A DNA stretch of 64,000 nt from Mimachlamys varia (Eukaryota > Mollusca > Bivalvia > Pectinida > Pectinidae): NCBI GenBank assembly GCA_947623455.1, contig OX392534.1, positions 38,631,426 through 38,695,425 of the forward strand, read 5' to 3'. Both the position numbers and the translations under genes were made by a program. Of the stretch, positions 34,743-46,800 are shown piece by piece (the first letter of the stretch is position 1; the number at the start of each line of letters is the position of its first letter). Below the pieces are notes generated by a model. The model was given only the letters and a program-made list of their open reading frames with translations. It searched no databases and was not told the DNA's origin.

Positions 34743-34756
34743 GTGACCACGGTCAC
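34743..34756. promoter_or_regulatory. Perfect palindrome GTGACCACGGTCAC upstream of start codon
   Basis: Two GGTCA half-sites in everted orientation spaced by AC, about 45 bp before the ATG of the membrane-protein gene. It resembles nuclear-receptor half-sites; function is inferred only. Confidence 0.4.
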
Positions 34757-34799
34757 ATATAACACGTTAAAACAGTGTAAATATATCGACTGAACAAAC

Positions 34800-34845
34800 A
34801 TGGCGGTGTTACGGACTATTTTAATTATGATATTCGCATTTATAA
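34800..34845 (+). CDS. Membrane-protein gene, exon 1 (signal peptide)
   Basis: 15 codons plus one base, ending TTTATAA|GTAAGT. The first ATG after GACTGAACAAAC was chosen; the next Met at codon 10 would truncate the signal peptide. Confidence 0.75.
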
Positions 34846-37800
34846 GTAAGTAACCCCTAAAAAATTGACATATTTTAGGTACATTTGTTATTTACGATGT
34901 GTTAGATTGGTAGATTCTGCTGCGAGGAAACTTATTTTTGTGTCTAACCATTTAGAATTATTATTTATTTAACCTTGTTTATAGTGCACCCGCTTTGTAA
35001 TTTGTTGTAATTCTTGTGAGAATGTCTATCACTGGTGTTTTTTTAAGTTATCACCTTTTTACAAACGAAAGATGTATTCTGGTTCAAATTTTAAGTATTT
35101 TGAAAATGGCGTAAAATTTAGAAATATTTTGTTTGTCAATTCTTAATGTTATGTGGACCTTAACACATAGTTTTTACTTTGTGTACAACTTAATTAAATC
35201 CAGTATGAGATCATGAGCTGAAATTGTATTAAGTTTTGTCATAATTTAACTGTCATTCAGCAACACCCGTAAAGATTGGGTCTTAGTTTTCCAACTTATC
35301 AGTGCCCTCTCTTTAATGCATCACTTTACATTCTATATAATGGACAACAACATTATATATAATTTAATAAACTCTATATGAAGAAGAAATTATGAGACGA
35401 AAGAGGAAGGGAAAACATACAAATGTGCTTATATGTTGTCAAAAACACAACAGGATTTTATTTAATATAGACATTTTTAGACATAAAACATTAGATATTT
35501 TCATGAGTTATCATTTTAAGGAATATCTGTCTGGCCGAGAATAAACCATTCCACAATTTCATAAAGTTTGTCCATCACATTCGATCAGCCGCTCCTTTTT
35601 TGAATTTTGTTTTTCAATTTTTCGATCGTGAACTTTCCATTTCTTGATAGTAACATCCCTGCTTCTCCAACCTATGGTGTTTACAGTCGCAGTTGATTCG
35701 ATATTCTAGCGATTACTCTAAATATCGTGATTTTCGTGATCGACATCGACTGCTGACAATCTAACAATACAAGGATTCGCGAGATGCAGGTTGATCAGAA
35801 CTATGGACAAGTTTAATGGTCGCCATCTTTGTCTCATTGAGAAATGTTCTGTATCTTTAAGTGATAATGAAGATGGACGTTTTTGAGTATACTCATTAGT
35901 GTCTTCACTTATTGTGATTGGCAATGATGACTCGGTTCGCATTTTGAGGCCTTGATACAAAGCGGGTGTCGTGGATGAAGCAGAATACGCTTACTCTTCC
36001 GGAACACCTGGTCTTATTATCTTGTGCTTTTGCGAAAGTCTCTATGTAAATCTTTCCTTTGTTCCTATTTTGTCCCTAGTTTAATCGATTTTGAGTTTGG
36101 ATTATGATTTTGTTGACGCTTCGGTATTCTCTAATTTTTTAGCCACTCGTATCGTTTCACGTATCCTTGAATACCCTTGTAAATTTCCGTTAGACCAGAA
36201 ATATGAATAGAATATGAGGTATGATATAATATTATTTACAACGCAAATCTTAATTGATATCCTGTATGAGAAAAAAGGGAGAAACTTCTCTAGGAAAGCG
36301 TAAATGTAGAAGCTATGAATAGATCAAGAAAGTGAACTTTTCGTGCACTGAACGAGTTCGCCTTATCAGTTTATTTGTTACCGTTAGGAGTACCCCTAAC
36401 GAGACTTCGTTGTGAATCAATGTTAGTTTATGTATCAAAGATGTTCGTGGAGTACTATATTTTGGACAAGTGAAGAAAAAGTGCTGGGAATACACACATG
36501 GGTGGCCACAAACACATTGTGCAGATAAAGAAATAGTAACTCTCAATAGGTCATAATGTAGAATACTGACTTGGTTTCGAAATCGACAATGTGGTATGTT
36601 AAGCTCAAGTGGGCCGTGATTTAAAATAAATAATTACAATTGGATGTTGTATTGGTAGCATAGCACATCTTGAATGTGAAAGTGTTTAAACATTTGTTAA
36701 TGGGAGTGTCGTAATTGTTTCAAATTTCAATCGTTGAAGGAAAGAATGCATTTACCATTATCATGTTGTAATTCAAAATGTATATTGAACGAAGGCTCTG
36801 AGATGTTTGTATAACACATGCATACCATTTGTGTACTTTTGGAAATTAATGTGTTTAAAACTAAAATAGATTTGTTGAGTTGTAACATTAACTGAAAATG
36901 ATATTTTGATTTGACTAAAACGGACGAAATTGTGTTATCTTTTGCCATATCCGTCTTCATTAAATGAAAATAAGTAAATTTGAGAAGAAGAAAAAAAATA
37001 AGAAAAAACCGATACGCTACGACTTCCAGGAAATCCAAAGAAAAAGTTCCTTCATCTTTTTTGATATTGTATCACGACCAGTGAATGTGTTATAAGTGAT
37101 GTCACACATATTCTCTCAATAGTTGTAGCATAAGAACCTATTCTATACTATGTGTTTTTTGTAGGATTGACCGAGGCAGCTACGTGTTACTATACCACAA
37201 GCTATTATGACCAATTTGAGAAGGGCCAGGTCTACCGTATAACACACAAACTCTGCGGTTATGGCTGTTGCGCATCCAGCAACCAGGACACGTGCTGTAC
37301 GAAGCCCAGTAACGAGGAGAACGACAAAAGTGATAGTGGTTCATCAGGAGAATCTTCGGGGTGGATGTGAGCCTAATATTCCGTAACGTCATGAACAGTT
37401 AGACTAAATATGGTTCAAATATATCTAATATCTTTAATGTTAAAATTAAGAAAATCTCTACTGAACCTACATGTATGTACTCGTGTGACCCGACGTCAGT
37501 AAGTAGTTGACATTATATAGTTGCAGATGGAATTACTTTAATAATTGTATGACCGCCAGCCAGAGCGGGTCAGACATTTCTTAATTTGAGCTAGTCATAT
37601 GTAGAAAAATTTCATTTCGATTTTTTAGACAAGAAAATACACTGTTCTTAATGCAAAAAAAAAGCTATAACAAATTTGTTCAAGCACAGTTGGTGGAGTT
37701 TCTGTCAGTAAATAATAATAATAAAAAAATATATGTATAACAAGGAGCCGCGCAATCTGTAATGGACGCTCCTTATATATATTATTTATCAACAGAAACT

Positions 37801-40800
37801 CAAGCATCTGTGGTTCAAGTACATTGCAGGTTTTTAACTGCAGTTTAGCATTTATTTCATGAAATATATGATAATGAAATTCAAAACTTTCCAGAGGAAA
37901 GAAAATTCCTTTCTTGGTTTGATATACCGCCTATTCTTTTTGACAACTGTTAGACTTTCGAACAATGGCTTGTCGATACTTTTGTTTCCATTGCTCTTCA
38001 TCTGCGTCTAGGTTATATATCGAATTGTATAGTACTTAATTTGATGGTGCCGGGTCACATAAAGTTAATGGAATCAAATAAAATGAATCTGTAATATTTC
38101 TAGAACAAAGCGTATCTCAAAAACCGACTTTCTACAGTTTATAAATTTCATTAATATTAGTGCCTACATGCATGAAACTATTCTCTTGCTCAAGCAGGTC
38201 TGTTAAAGTCGACTTTTTACAACTCAATGTGGACGCGAAATACGATCAATAATTTATAAGTTGTAACAGTATTCGACTTAAAGTATCTCCAATTTTATTT
38301 CGTCCTAGGGTGATTTTTGTTCTTACTAGGTTGATAAAAACCCTGCATCGACCCCAAATCAAAAGGCTATAATAGAAATGTGTTCTGTTAAAATGAAATG
38401 TTTTAATGTAATGAAAGAAGGAGAAAAAAGGATATTTACATACATTTCTGACTTTATTCATACTGTGGAGCATTAATATTGATGCTATATTGGTCGGGTG
38501 GTGCAGTGGATAGCGCACTTGCCTTTCACCAAGGCGGCCGGGGTTCGACTCCCCGTCCGGACGTGAAAAGGTTTGGGGTCACCTGCCCGACTACGTGGGT
38601 TTTCTCCGGGTACTCCGGTTTCCTCCCACAATAAGACCCTCGCGCGCTAATATCCGGGCCAACAAAAGTGATTAATATAAGTTGTATAACTTGTTTCATA
38701 ATTGTTGTAAAATAAATAAAGTTTATATTTTACAAAAATCATTATCTGTTAAATTGATCAGTAAAGTGCATTTTTTCTTACCGCCAGGCTTAAAAGTATT
38801 ATTAAATCTTTATTTTCTCTCGCATAACAATGTTTTGAGGAAAAGAAACAACAAAAGTTTTGTTTTTACACCAAGAAATACAATATTTGTATATCTATCT
38901 CTTTTGCAGGACGTTTAGTGCGGTGTTCGGGTCGCTGATAGGGATTGCGTTCGGATTGTCAGTATGTATTTTGGTTGGCTGTTCTATCAAGAAGGTGTGC
39001 TTTAGACCTATAGCAAAACTGGAACCTAAGAGAGGAAAACCAGAGAACCACAGGGCAGCTAAATATCTGGCTACACGTAAGTCTCCGACATGTAATTACT
39101 TTCAAACAATTGGTAAAAGCATAAGTTCGTTCACATTAAGATGCATCAACGGTGCGGAGTCATTATCAAATGAAAGATACTGAAACAAAATCGAAAAGGT
39201 CCAGAGGAGAGAATATTAAAATAAACTAGGACTAACGTTGAATTACAGAAGGTTAACAGGAGACATAATGAACATCTTCAAAATCATCAATGACTTCTAT
39301 GGTGAACACACTACAGAGGGGTTGCTTACAATTGATATTTCATCCACAGCAAGAGACAATTCTCAAAAGATAGAAAAGCAACATTGCAAATTAGATGTAC
39401 GGGAATAAATTTAGAGTTGTCGATATTTGGAATGACCTGCATTTAGCAGTCGTTAAGTAAAAAAATTGTACTTGGTTTTAAAATTAGTTAATTATTGGAA
39501 ATATCGAAAGATAAAATTAAATTATCTAGCCAGTAACAAATTGGTCATCGGAAGTATAACTTAAAGTATTATGTATCTTGTAGTATTTACAATGTCTAAG
39601 TAATGGTATAGATAAAGAGACATTTTAAAAACACCTGTGTCCATTGACTATCCTGGTGTATCCTAAAGTTTGTTATCTAAACGTGTTGTCAAGTGGAGTC
39701 GATAAGAAACGTTATCTGGTAGCTTATTATATGCCTGATTTTGAATAGTTAACCGAGAATGTCAAAAGTGCTGAATCACAAGAATTGATCTGTTTTTTAC
39801 TTAATATTTTAGTGTTTATACCAGAAGTAATAATATCCTTCATCTACTCGCCCTGAAATGTAGCCTCTTAAAGACTTAAACCAAGTACATCATGTACTGG
39901 GTGATTTCTGCTTTGAGATAATGTTTCGATACCCATCTTTTTGCCTCACTAACGAGTCATAGAAAGAAGAAACAGTTGCATGATGTAGTGTCATTAAATT
40001 TTTCGGCATAATTTATCTATTACTAAACTTAAATAGGTGCAGCATGTGTGTGATGGCTAGGTTCATCTTTATATTCATAACTTTGTAAACCTTATAAGAA
40101 GTTAACATATTATATGTTATACTTAATGTTAGAAATAGCGTGAACTTAATATACTTAACATTTATTATGGGGTACGTGATAAATTAATATTACGTATAGT
40201 ATACCTGTACCCGGTACGCGGTAAGTCAGGCGTGTAATTAACATAACAATTGATAAAATCAGGACAAGGTAAAGCCTGATTGAAATTACAATAACAGAAC
40301 CCGTGTGGTTAGTTCGCGATAGGATATACTCGATTTATCAAACGACCTATATATCTTTATTTATCATATACGTTTCAAAAGGCAACCGTTAGCTTCGTAA
40401 ATACAATACTTAAACTGATTATAACATAATGTTACCTCTAGTATCTACTGTTGTTACCCCCCAGGACCCGTATTACAAGTTGGATAACTTGTTTCAGAAT
40501 TGTTGTAAAATAAATAAAGTTTTAAAAAGCACACTTTTAGCCTGCTTAAGCAAGGAAGTTGGTTATTTTTCCATTTCTTTTTTATTTTATTTTAATCCTC
40601 GTTGTCTCTTAATCTCGATTTACCAAAATCATTGTCTCTTAACCTGGATTTACCAATCGTAAATTTCCGATATTTGAAAACCTGTATACATTGTTTCATT
40701 GTCGTGTTAGGTATATATGTAATTTACAAGTACTATAGGACAAGAGGAAGAAGTGATGTTTTATCTTTCTTTTCAATATCAACTAGTCACTAGTACACAT

Positions 40801-41936
40801 TGTCGAAAGCCAAATTGATTGGGCAATTCAAACTCTCTTCAATGCAGTAACAAAATTAATAACGGTACAAAGGTGACGTAACATATGCTGCGCCTTTAAA
40901 TTTAGTAATAGATACAATATGCCAAAAAAGGTTTGACCTTTCGACCTACTAGGACTCTTCAATGATGCTAAGGGCCAAAAGGTGGGAATCCAATATGTCT
41001 AACCTAATGTAGAAGCAGAAGGGTCAGGTGCGTAAAACCCCATTAATGAATTTAGAAGTAGAATGAAACTAGTTCTGCATTATTTCAAATAGTGTACTAC
41101 AAATATAGACATTACAGCGGACACACACATGCAAACATTTCTATAATGCAGTCCCATCAGACAAATGTGACGTCACAATACGATAATTGACGTTGCGTAT
41201 TGATTTGTAAAAAAGAATCCGTTGTAAGATCAGTCAAATTGTATATAAACATGTTTTGAATTTAAAAATGATTTTCAAAAAATAATTATAAGCGTTGAAG
41301 TCAATTATGTTTTAGTTTCATAGGGTTATGAAAAAATATTTGCCTGCAAACTTTTGTAAGAATCCGCTACGCGGATTCATACAGCTTGCAAACAAAATTG
41401 TTTTCATACCCCAATGAAACATAAATTGTCAGCAATGCTTAATTGAAATTTATGATATCTAAAAGATGTGATTTTCCTTTCATTCAGTCAAGAAAGGAAA
41501 GGAAAAGGCTAAGACTAAGCCAAACAGGCGGAATCCACCCCGACCTCGGAGACTGAAGCCAGTAAGCCTGGCTACCGAAGCCACAAATTTCGCCTTCGAC
41601 GAAGACGACGAGTATGACGAAGCGTTAGACTATGGAGCCAATCCGACCACCGATTATTTCTATGACGACATTTCTGACGGCCCTAGTCCCTCTCCAATTC
41701 TCTACGACAATTTCGAAAAGGGCGGCAGGCGCATAGTGGTTTCACCTTCTTGTATTGACTTTCACAATCTCGACGACGATGACGAAGTGATGGTTGAAAG
41801 GACAGATCAGGTGAATCCACTGCCGATACGGTCTGTGAGCATTGATTGCGGCCAGGTCAACCATACTGTCAATAGGACGGAATCCGTAGTAGGATTATCA
41901 GTGGAAGGTGGCAAACGACATGCAAGTATCTGTTGA
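34800..41936 (+). CDS. Small single-pass Cys/Tyr-rich membrane protein (CYYR1/Shisa-like)
   Basis: Exons 34800-34845, 37165-37366, 38910-39076 and 41488-41936 join in frame (phases 1, 2, 1) to give about 287 codons. Exon 1 is a signal peptide (MAVLRTILIMIFAFI). Exon 2 is the ectodomain: CYYTTSYYDQFEKGQ, then LCGYGCCASSNQDTCC. This C-x3-CC-x6-CC arrangement is typical of CYYR1, Shisa, VOPP1 and WBP1-type proteins. Exon 3 carries the helix FGSLIGIAFGLSVCILVGC followed by basic residues. Exon 4 is a long cytoplasmic tail with a basic Pro/Arg stretch (KPNRRNPPRPRRLKP) and then many Asp/Glu/Tyr (FDEDDEYDEALDYG). Members act as membrane adaptors, often through PY motifs; I see no PPxY here. The tail is longer than in vertebrate CYYR1. 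A LINE remnant and two SINE pieces sit in intron 3. Confidence 0.8.
35655..36150 (+). repeat. Interspersed repeat family A, near full-length copy
   Basis: Colinear with 4262-4775 from CTTCTCCAACCTATGGTGTT to GTTTTGTTGACGCTTCGGTA. It sits in intron 1 of the membrane-protein gene. Confidence 0.75.
36310..36546 (-). mobile_element. LINE reverse-transcriptase 3' remnant
   Basis: A minus-strand frame contains CVCGHPCVYSQHFFFTCPKY and then TPRTSLIHKL. This is the Cys/His-rich C-terminal motif (CxCG...HxxxxCPxY...R) of non-LTR retrotransposon ORF2 proteins. The rest of the element is missing. Confidence 0.55.
37165..37366 (+). CDS. Membrane-protein gene, exon 2 (Cys-rich ectodomain)
   Basis: Follows TGTTTTTTGTAG. 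It holds seven Cys and five Tyr, then a hydrophilic Ser/Gly/Asp linker (NDKSDSGSSGESSGW) that would lie just outside the membrane. Donor AT|GTGAGC. Confidence 0.85.
38483..38720 (+). mobile_element. SINE with tRNA-Glu-like head
   Basis: Head GTGGTGCAGTGGATAGCG (box A) and CGGGGTTCGACTCCCCG (box B), with anticodon-loop sequence TTTCACC as in tRNA-Glu(TTC). The central block GGGTTTTCTCCGGGTACTCC is shared with 19285-19485. The tail GTTGTAAAATAAATAAAGTT recurs alone at 40465-40535. Confidence 0.8.
38910..39076 (+). CDS. Membrane-protein gene, exon 3 (transmembrane helix)
   Basis: Follows CTATCTCTTTTGCAG. About 20 hydrophobic residues, then KKVCFRPIAKLEPKRGKP, consistent with the positive-inside rule for a type I protein. 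Donor C|GTAAGT. Confidence 0.85.
39180..39480 (+). mobile_element. LINE reverse-transcriptase remnant in intron 3
   Basis: A plus-strand frame reads LTLNYRRLTGDIMNIFKIIN, then TARDNSQKI and, after a frameshift, FRVVDIWNDLHLAVVK. This matches the C-terminal RT region (LxYRRLRGDxIxxxKI...R...VVxxWNxLP) of invertebrate non-LTR elements. It is broken by stops. Confidence 0.65.
40465..40535 (+). mobile_element. Truncated SINE 3' tail
   Basis: GATAACTTGTTTCAGAATTG and GTAAAATAAATAAAGTTT match the tail of the 38483-38720 SINE without its head. Confidence 0.65.
40870..41110 (+). repeat. Dispersed repeat family B copy
   Basis: Parallel to 8240-8470; it lies in intron 3 of the membrane-protein gene. 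Confidence 0.65.
41488..41936 (+). CDS. Membrane-protein gene, terminal exon (cytoplasmic tail)
   Basis: Follows TTTTCCTTTCATTCAG. 148 codons to TGA at 41934-41936. Acidic Tyr motifs (DYFYDDISD, ILYDNF) could be phosphorylation or sorting sites. The C-terminal third (RTDQVNPLPIRSVSIDCGQ) is less biased. Confidence 0.85.
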
Positions 41937-42179
41937 CATATAAGAAACATTTCTGATAAAAAACAATATAAATTTACCGTTGATTTCTATGCTTCCTACC
42001 TCTTGAAATCAACCATAGAAAGTTACTGTTCTCGTCAACTTTATTTCTCTCTTGGGATATACCATAGGACGTTACTGTTCGCGTTCCTAACCTCTCTGGA
42101 TTTATCGTTGGACCTGTGAGTTGACGTCATTCGGAATTAACAATATGACGTTGAGGTCTCTGACTTATAGTTTTTTTCC

Positions 42180-44520
42180 ATGGGGAATATGATCATTGAC
42201 ATTGTTGACGCTTATCAGTGGGGAATATCATTTAAGACAGTTTTCATTTTGGAATATTATAAAATATTCACGCTTATCATTGGGGGAAATTGTCACTGTT
42301 GGCATTTTTCATCGGGCAATATTATCATTTTTGACATTTTTTCATTGGAGAAAAAGATCATTTTTGACGTTTATAAGTGATCAATATTTTTTGCTGGCGT
42401 TTATCATTGGAGAAGACATTTATCATTTGGAAATATCATTTTTGAGGTTTTTCATTGAGGAATAATATCATTTGTTGACATTCATCTTGTTGACGTTAAG
42501 CATGGGGAATATTTTAATTGTTGACGTTTATCATTTGGAATATTATCATTGTTGACATTTATCATGGGAAATATTATCATTGTTGACATTTATCATGGGA
42601 AATATTATCGTTTTTGACATTTATCATGGGAAATATTATCATTGTTGACATTTATCATTTGGGAAATATTATCATTGTTGACATTTATCATGGGAAATAT
42701 TATCATTGTTGACGTTAAGCATGGGAAATATTATCATTGTTGATATTTATCATGGGAAATATTATCATTGTTGATATTTATCACGGGGAATATTATCATT
42801 GTTGACATTTATCATTTTGGAAATATTATCATTGTTGACATTTATCATGGGAAATATTATCATTTTTGACATTTATCAGAGGAAATATTATCATTGTTGA
42901 TATTTATCATGGGGAATATTATCATTGTTGACATTTATCAGAGGAAATATTATCATTGTTGACATTTATCATTTGGGAAATATTATCATTGTTGACATTT
43001 ATCATGGGAAATATTATCATTTGTTGACATTTATCATTTGGAATATTATCATTGTTGACGTTTATCAGAGGAAATATTATCATTGTTGACATTTATCATT
43101 TGGAATATTATCATTCTTGACGTTTATCACGGGGAATATTATCATTGTTGACATTTATCATGGGAAATATTATCATTGTTGACATTTATCATGGGAAATA
43201 TTATCATTGTTGACATTTATCATGGGAAATATTATCATTGTTGATATTTATCACGGGGAATATTATCATTGTTGATATTTATCATGGGAAATATTATCAT
43301 TGTTGATATTTATCACGGGGAATATTATCATTGTTGACATTTATCATTTGGGAAATATTATCATTGTTGACATTTATCATGGGAAATATTATCAATTTTG
43401 ACTTTTATCATGGGTAATATTATCATTGTTGACGTTAAGCATGGGAAATATTATCATTGTTGATATTTTTCATGGGAAATATTATCATTGTTGATATTTA
43501 TCATGGGGAATATTATCATTTTTGACGTTTATCAGAGGAAATATTATCATTGTTGACATTTATCATTTGGAATATTATCATTGTTGATATTAATCACGGG
43601 GAATATTATCATTGTTGACATTTATCACAGGGAATATTATCATTTTTGACGTTTATCAGAGGAGATATTATCATTGTTGACATTTATCATTTGGAATATT
43701 ATTATTGTTGATATTAATCACGGGGAATATCATCATTGTTAACGTTTAGCACGGGGAATATTATCATTTTTGACGTTTATCAGAGGAAATATTATCATTG
43801 TTGAGGTTTATCATTTGGAATATTATCATTGTTGACGTTTATCAGAGGAAATATTATCATTGTTGACATTTATCATTTGGAATATTATCATTCTTGACAT
43901 TTATCACGGGGAATATTATCATTGTTGACATTTATCATGGGAAATATTATCATTGTTGACATTTAGCATGGGGAATATTATCATTTTTCACGTTTATCAG
44001 AGGAAATATTATCATTGTTGACGTTTATCACGGGGAATATTATCATTTTTGACGTTTATCAGAGGAAATATTATCATTGTTGACGTTTATCATTTGGAAT
44101 ATTATCATTGTTGACGTTTATCATTTGGAATATTATCATTGTTGACGTTTATCACGGGTAATATTATCGTTGTTGACATTTATCATGGGAAATATTATCA
44201 TTGTCGACATTTATCACCGGGAATATTATTATTGTTGACGTTTAGCAAGAGAAATATTATCATTGTTGACGTTTAGCACGGGGATTATTATCATTTGTTG
44301 ACATTTATCACGGACAATATTATCTTTTGTTGACATTCATCATGGGGAATATTATCATTGTTGACGATAAATATTGGGAATATTATCATTGTTGGCGTTT
44401 ATCATTTAAAAATATCTTTTTATAGGTTGATCATTTGGTAATATTATCTTAGTTGCCATTTATCATGGGAAATATTATCATTGTTTATGATTATCACGGA
44501 GAATATTATCTTGAAATGCT
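42180..44520. repeat. 31-bp tandem array, about 75 copies
   Basis: Unit GGGAAATATTATCATTGTTG plus ACATTTATCAT, with length variants of 30-33 bp and edges that decay gradually. It starts about 240 bp after the membrane-protein stop codon. Confidence 0.95.
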
Positions 44521-45748
44521 GACGTTTATTAATTGAAACATTTATATTGTCTACTTAGTGATATTGTTTATCATCATGTAGCAGTCAATCCATATACATT
44601 TGTTGAAATAGAAATGATAAGCTGCATTTTAAAGTGAGATAATTTACATAATATAAGTATATCATGTATCATTATTATCATTGTAAATATTATAAATAAG
44701 GTTGCAATAGTTCATTTAATTACTTTCGTTAGTTCCGACAGTTCCGGAATTTGTATTTTCCGAACAAATGTACCTGTACGTCAGACGAGATGTTCGTGTT
44801 TCATTTTGTCTGTTAATGTTGTTTTATCACTTTTTTGTTTAAGTGTCGTGTTTTGAGTACATACAAGCATTTAGGAAAATTGAATACAAAATACCTTTCA
44901 AAAGATAAAACTAAGTGTTAATAGATTACACTATACAACAGAGCCGTGCGTTGAATTTCTAGTCAAATTACTAAACAATCAAATATTTACTAGCTATAAA
45001 CAGAGTAATGTTTTTGAGTCCGAAATTTAATTGATGGAAAGTAGTGATGAATAAGTTTCAGTTATTACGTCATTTACACGGGTTCCATAAATTAACCTAT
45101 ATTTCTACGAATCATCCCTAAGGTCGATTTTCTTGGCTAGTTAACAACTGTTTGTTATTGATGTGTTATTAAGATTTATAATTCATTAAATCGACGTAAT
45201 CTGGATTATTGTATTTGTTATATTTTAAAAAGTTCAACAATCTTTATAAAATATCATCAATAAATATAGATAAATAGTTCAGATAATTTTTGAAAAGTAT
45301 GTATACTGGGTATGTATAATGTATATATCCGTGTTTCAATTTAAATCGTAACTAAAACATGTACTTTTGGTTTAACGGCCAATCAGTCAACAAAACCATA
45401 ATACAACACTATAAAGTATTGTGTATACAAACGTAGAGAAGTTAAACTCAGGGAGCACTGCATTTCTTTTTCATTTTCTATTCTAAATAACTGGGTCAAT
45501 TTATTAAGATGATTTTTTAATAATAATGTTTGATGTGGTTGTAATACACATATTGCATACAAAATTAACACATTTGAAACCATTTTTGGGTGGGTTTTTT
45601 TCTTAAAATACTCACAATTGAAATCAATACTTAAATATTCTACATTTCTTTTAAATTTAAATGGAAAACGACCTACTTCACTATATATTATATGATTCGG
45701 GGTAGATTTTAAACATTAAGTATGTTAGGTAAGATAGTTATTCTATGA
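44521..45748. other. Stretch without recognised genes
   Basis: AT-rich. Nothing beyond short unsupported open frames. Confidence 0.5.
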
Positions 45749-46800
45749 TACAGACTATAGTTTACCTGTAATTAAATCCTATTGTTCTCTACCTGACACA
45801 AAATCTCACTTAGCATACACCCAACACCTTACCTTATATAGGAAAATACCAAGTGTATGCTACGTGAGACGACACCTCGCAGATTGCCCAATTATTTTAA
45901 TATTCTCACTTAAATACATCAATGTACTAATTAATACAACATATCATTACAAGTTTGATTGAACCTATAGGACTAACACTTAAACTTAGTCTGAGAAGAA
46001 TACCAATATCGCACTGATAACCAATCTTCAAGGATTAATTCTGTAAATTAATGCTATGATGTATAAATGACATGGTTTGTCTTGTAGTAAATTTAGGGTT
46101 ATTATCACAGGCGCGACGCAGAAGACGGCTACCTTCGGGACCACGAGTACGACCTCGTCACCAACAAGACAGGGAACAGCTGACGGAAATATGTGTTCAT
46201 TCTCACCACGCCGAACCATTATGATGAATGTGAAAATGTGTGTGCATATGTGTGCGTAGGTATTCAACCGATGTAGTAAATGAAAAGTGTCATTAAAATT
46301 GATTAATTAAGTCGATACATATGTACACGTCTTATTGTGCTAGTGTGAAATATTCAATCGGGAGCAATTTAACTCCTAGAACAAGTATTTATTTTCAAAT
46401 GAATAGATTTGTCAAATCAATTTACATAGTCACATTTCTTCTTCATTTTATACGCGGCAAAGTCTTCGGTTAGACATATAAACCCTAAGATGGGGAAATA
46501 CCCTTGAAACAATCTTTACATCATATCGCAAACGTCATAACAGGACAAACATTTGCGTCATATCAAAATAATCCGATGCCGCGATACAGAAATTTATTTC
46601 AGAGGTAATTCTGGTGATTGCAATGAATACTCCTTCATGCGTACTTGTGTAGGGTAGGGGCAGTCGGTGTCGTATCACCTAGCGAGTATACATCTGGTAT
46701 ATATATTCTACACGCAGGTAAGGTGTTGGGTGTATGTTAGTTACGATTTGGTGTCAGATAAAGAACAATAGGATTTAATTACAGTTGAACTATAGTCGGT
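45749..46800. repeat. Inverted repeat arms (about 85 bp) flanking an orphan exon
   Basis: The left arm 45749-45842 contains CTGTAATTAAATCCTATTGT and CATACACCCAACACCTTACC. The right arm 46716-46800 contains the reverse complement of both blocks. The left arm also has its own hairpin (CTTAGCATACAC against GTGTATGCTACG). Confidence 0.7.
46111..46183 (+). CDS. Orphan candidate terminal exon
   Basis: The acceptor GGTTATTATCACAG precedes a frame RDAEDGYLRDHEYDLVTNKT then GNS-stop. It needs a donor in phase 2. Exon 2 of the membrane-protein gene (37165-37366) has that phase, so a soluble isoform that skips the helix is formally possible. It may also belong to an unseen gene. An overlapping frame (46077-46259) is open but less protein-like. 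Confidence 0.35.

Noticed and set aside
38483..38560. A functional tRNA-Glu gene
   Set aside because: It continues into a SINE body and tail, and its D-arm is altered.
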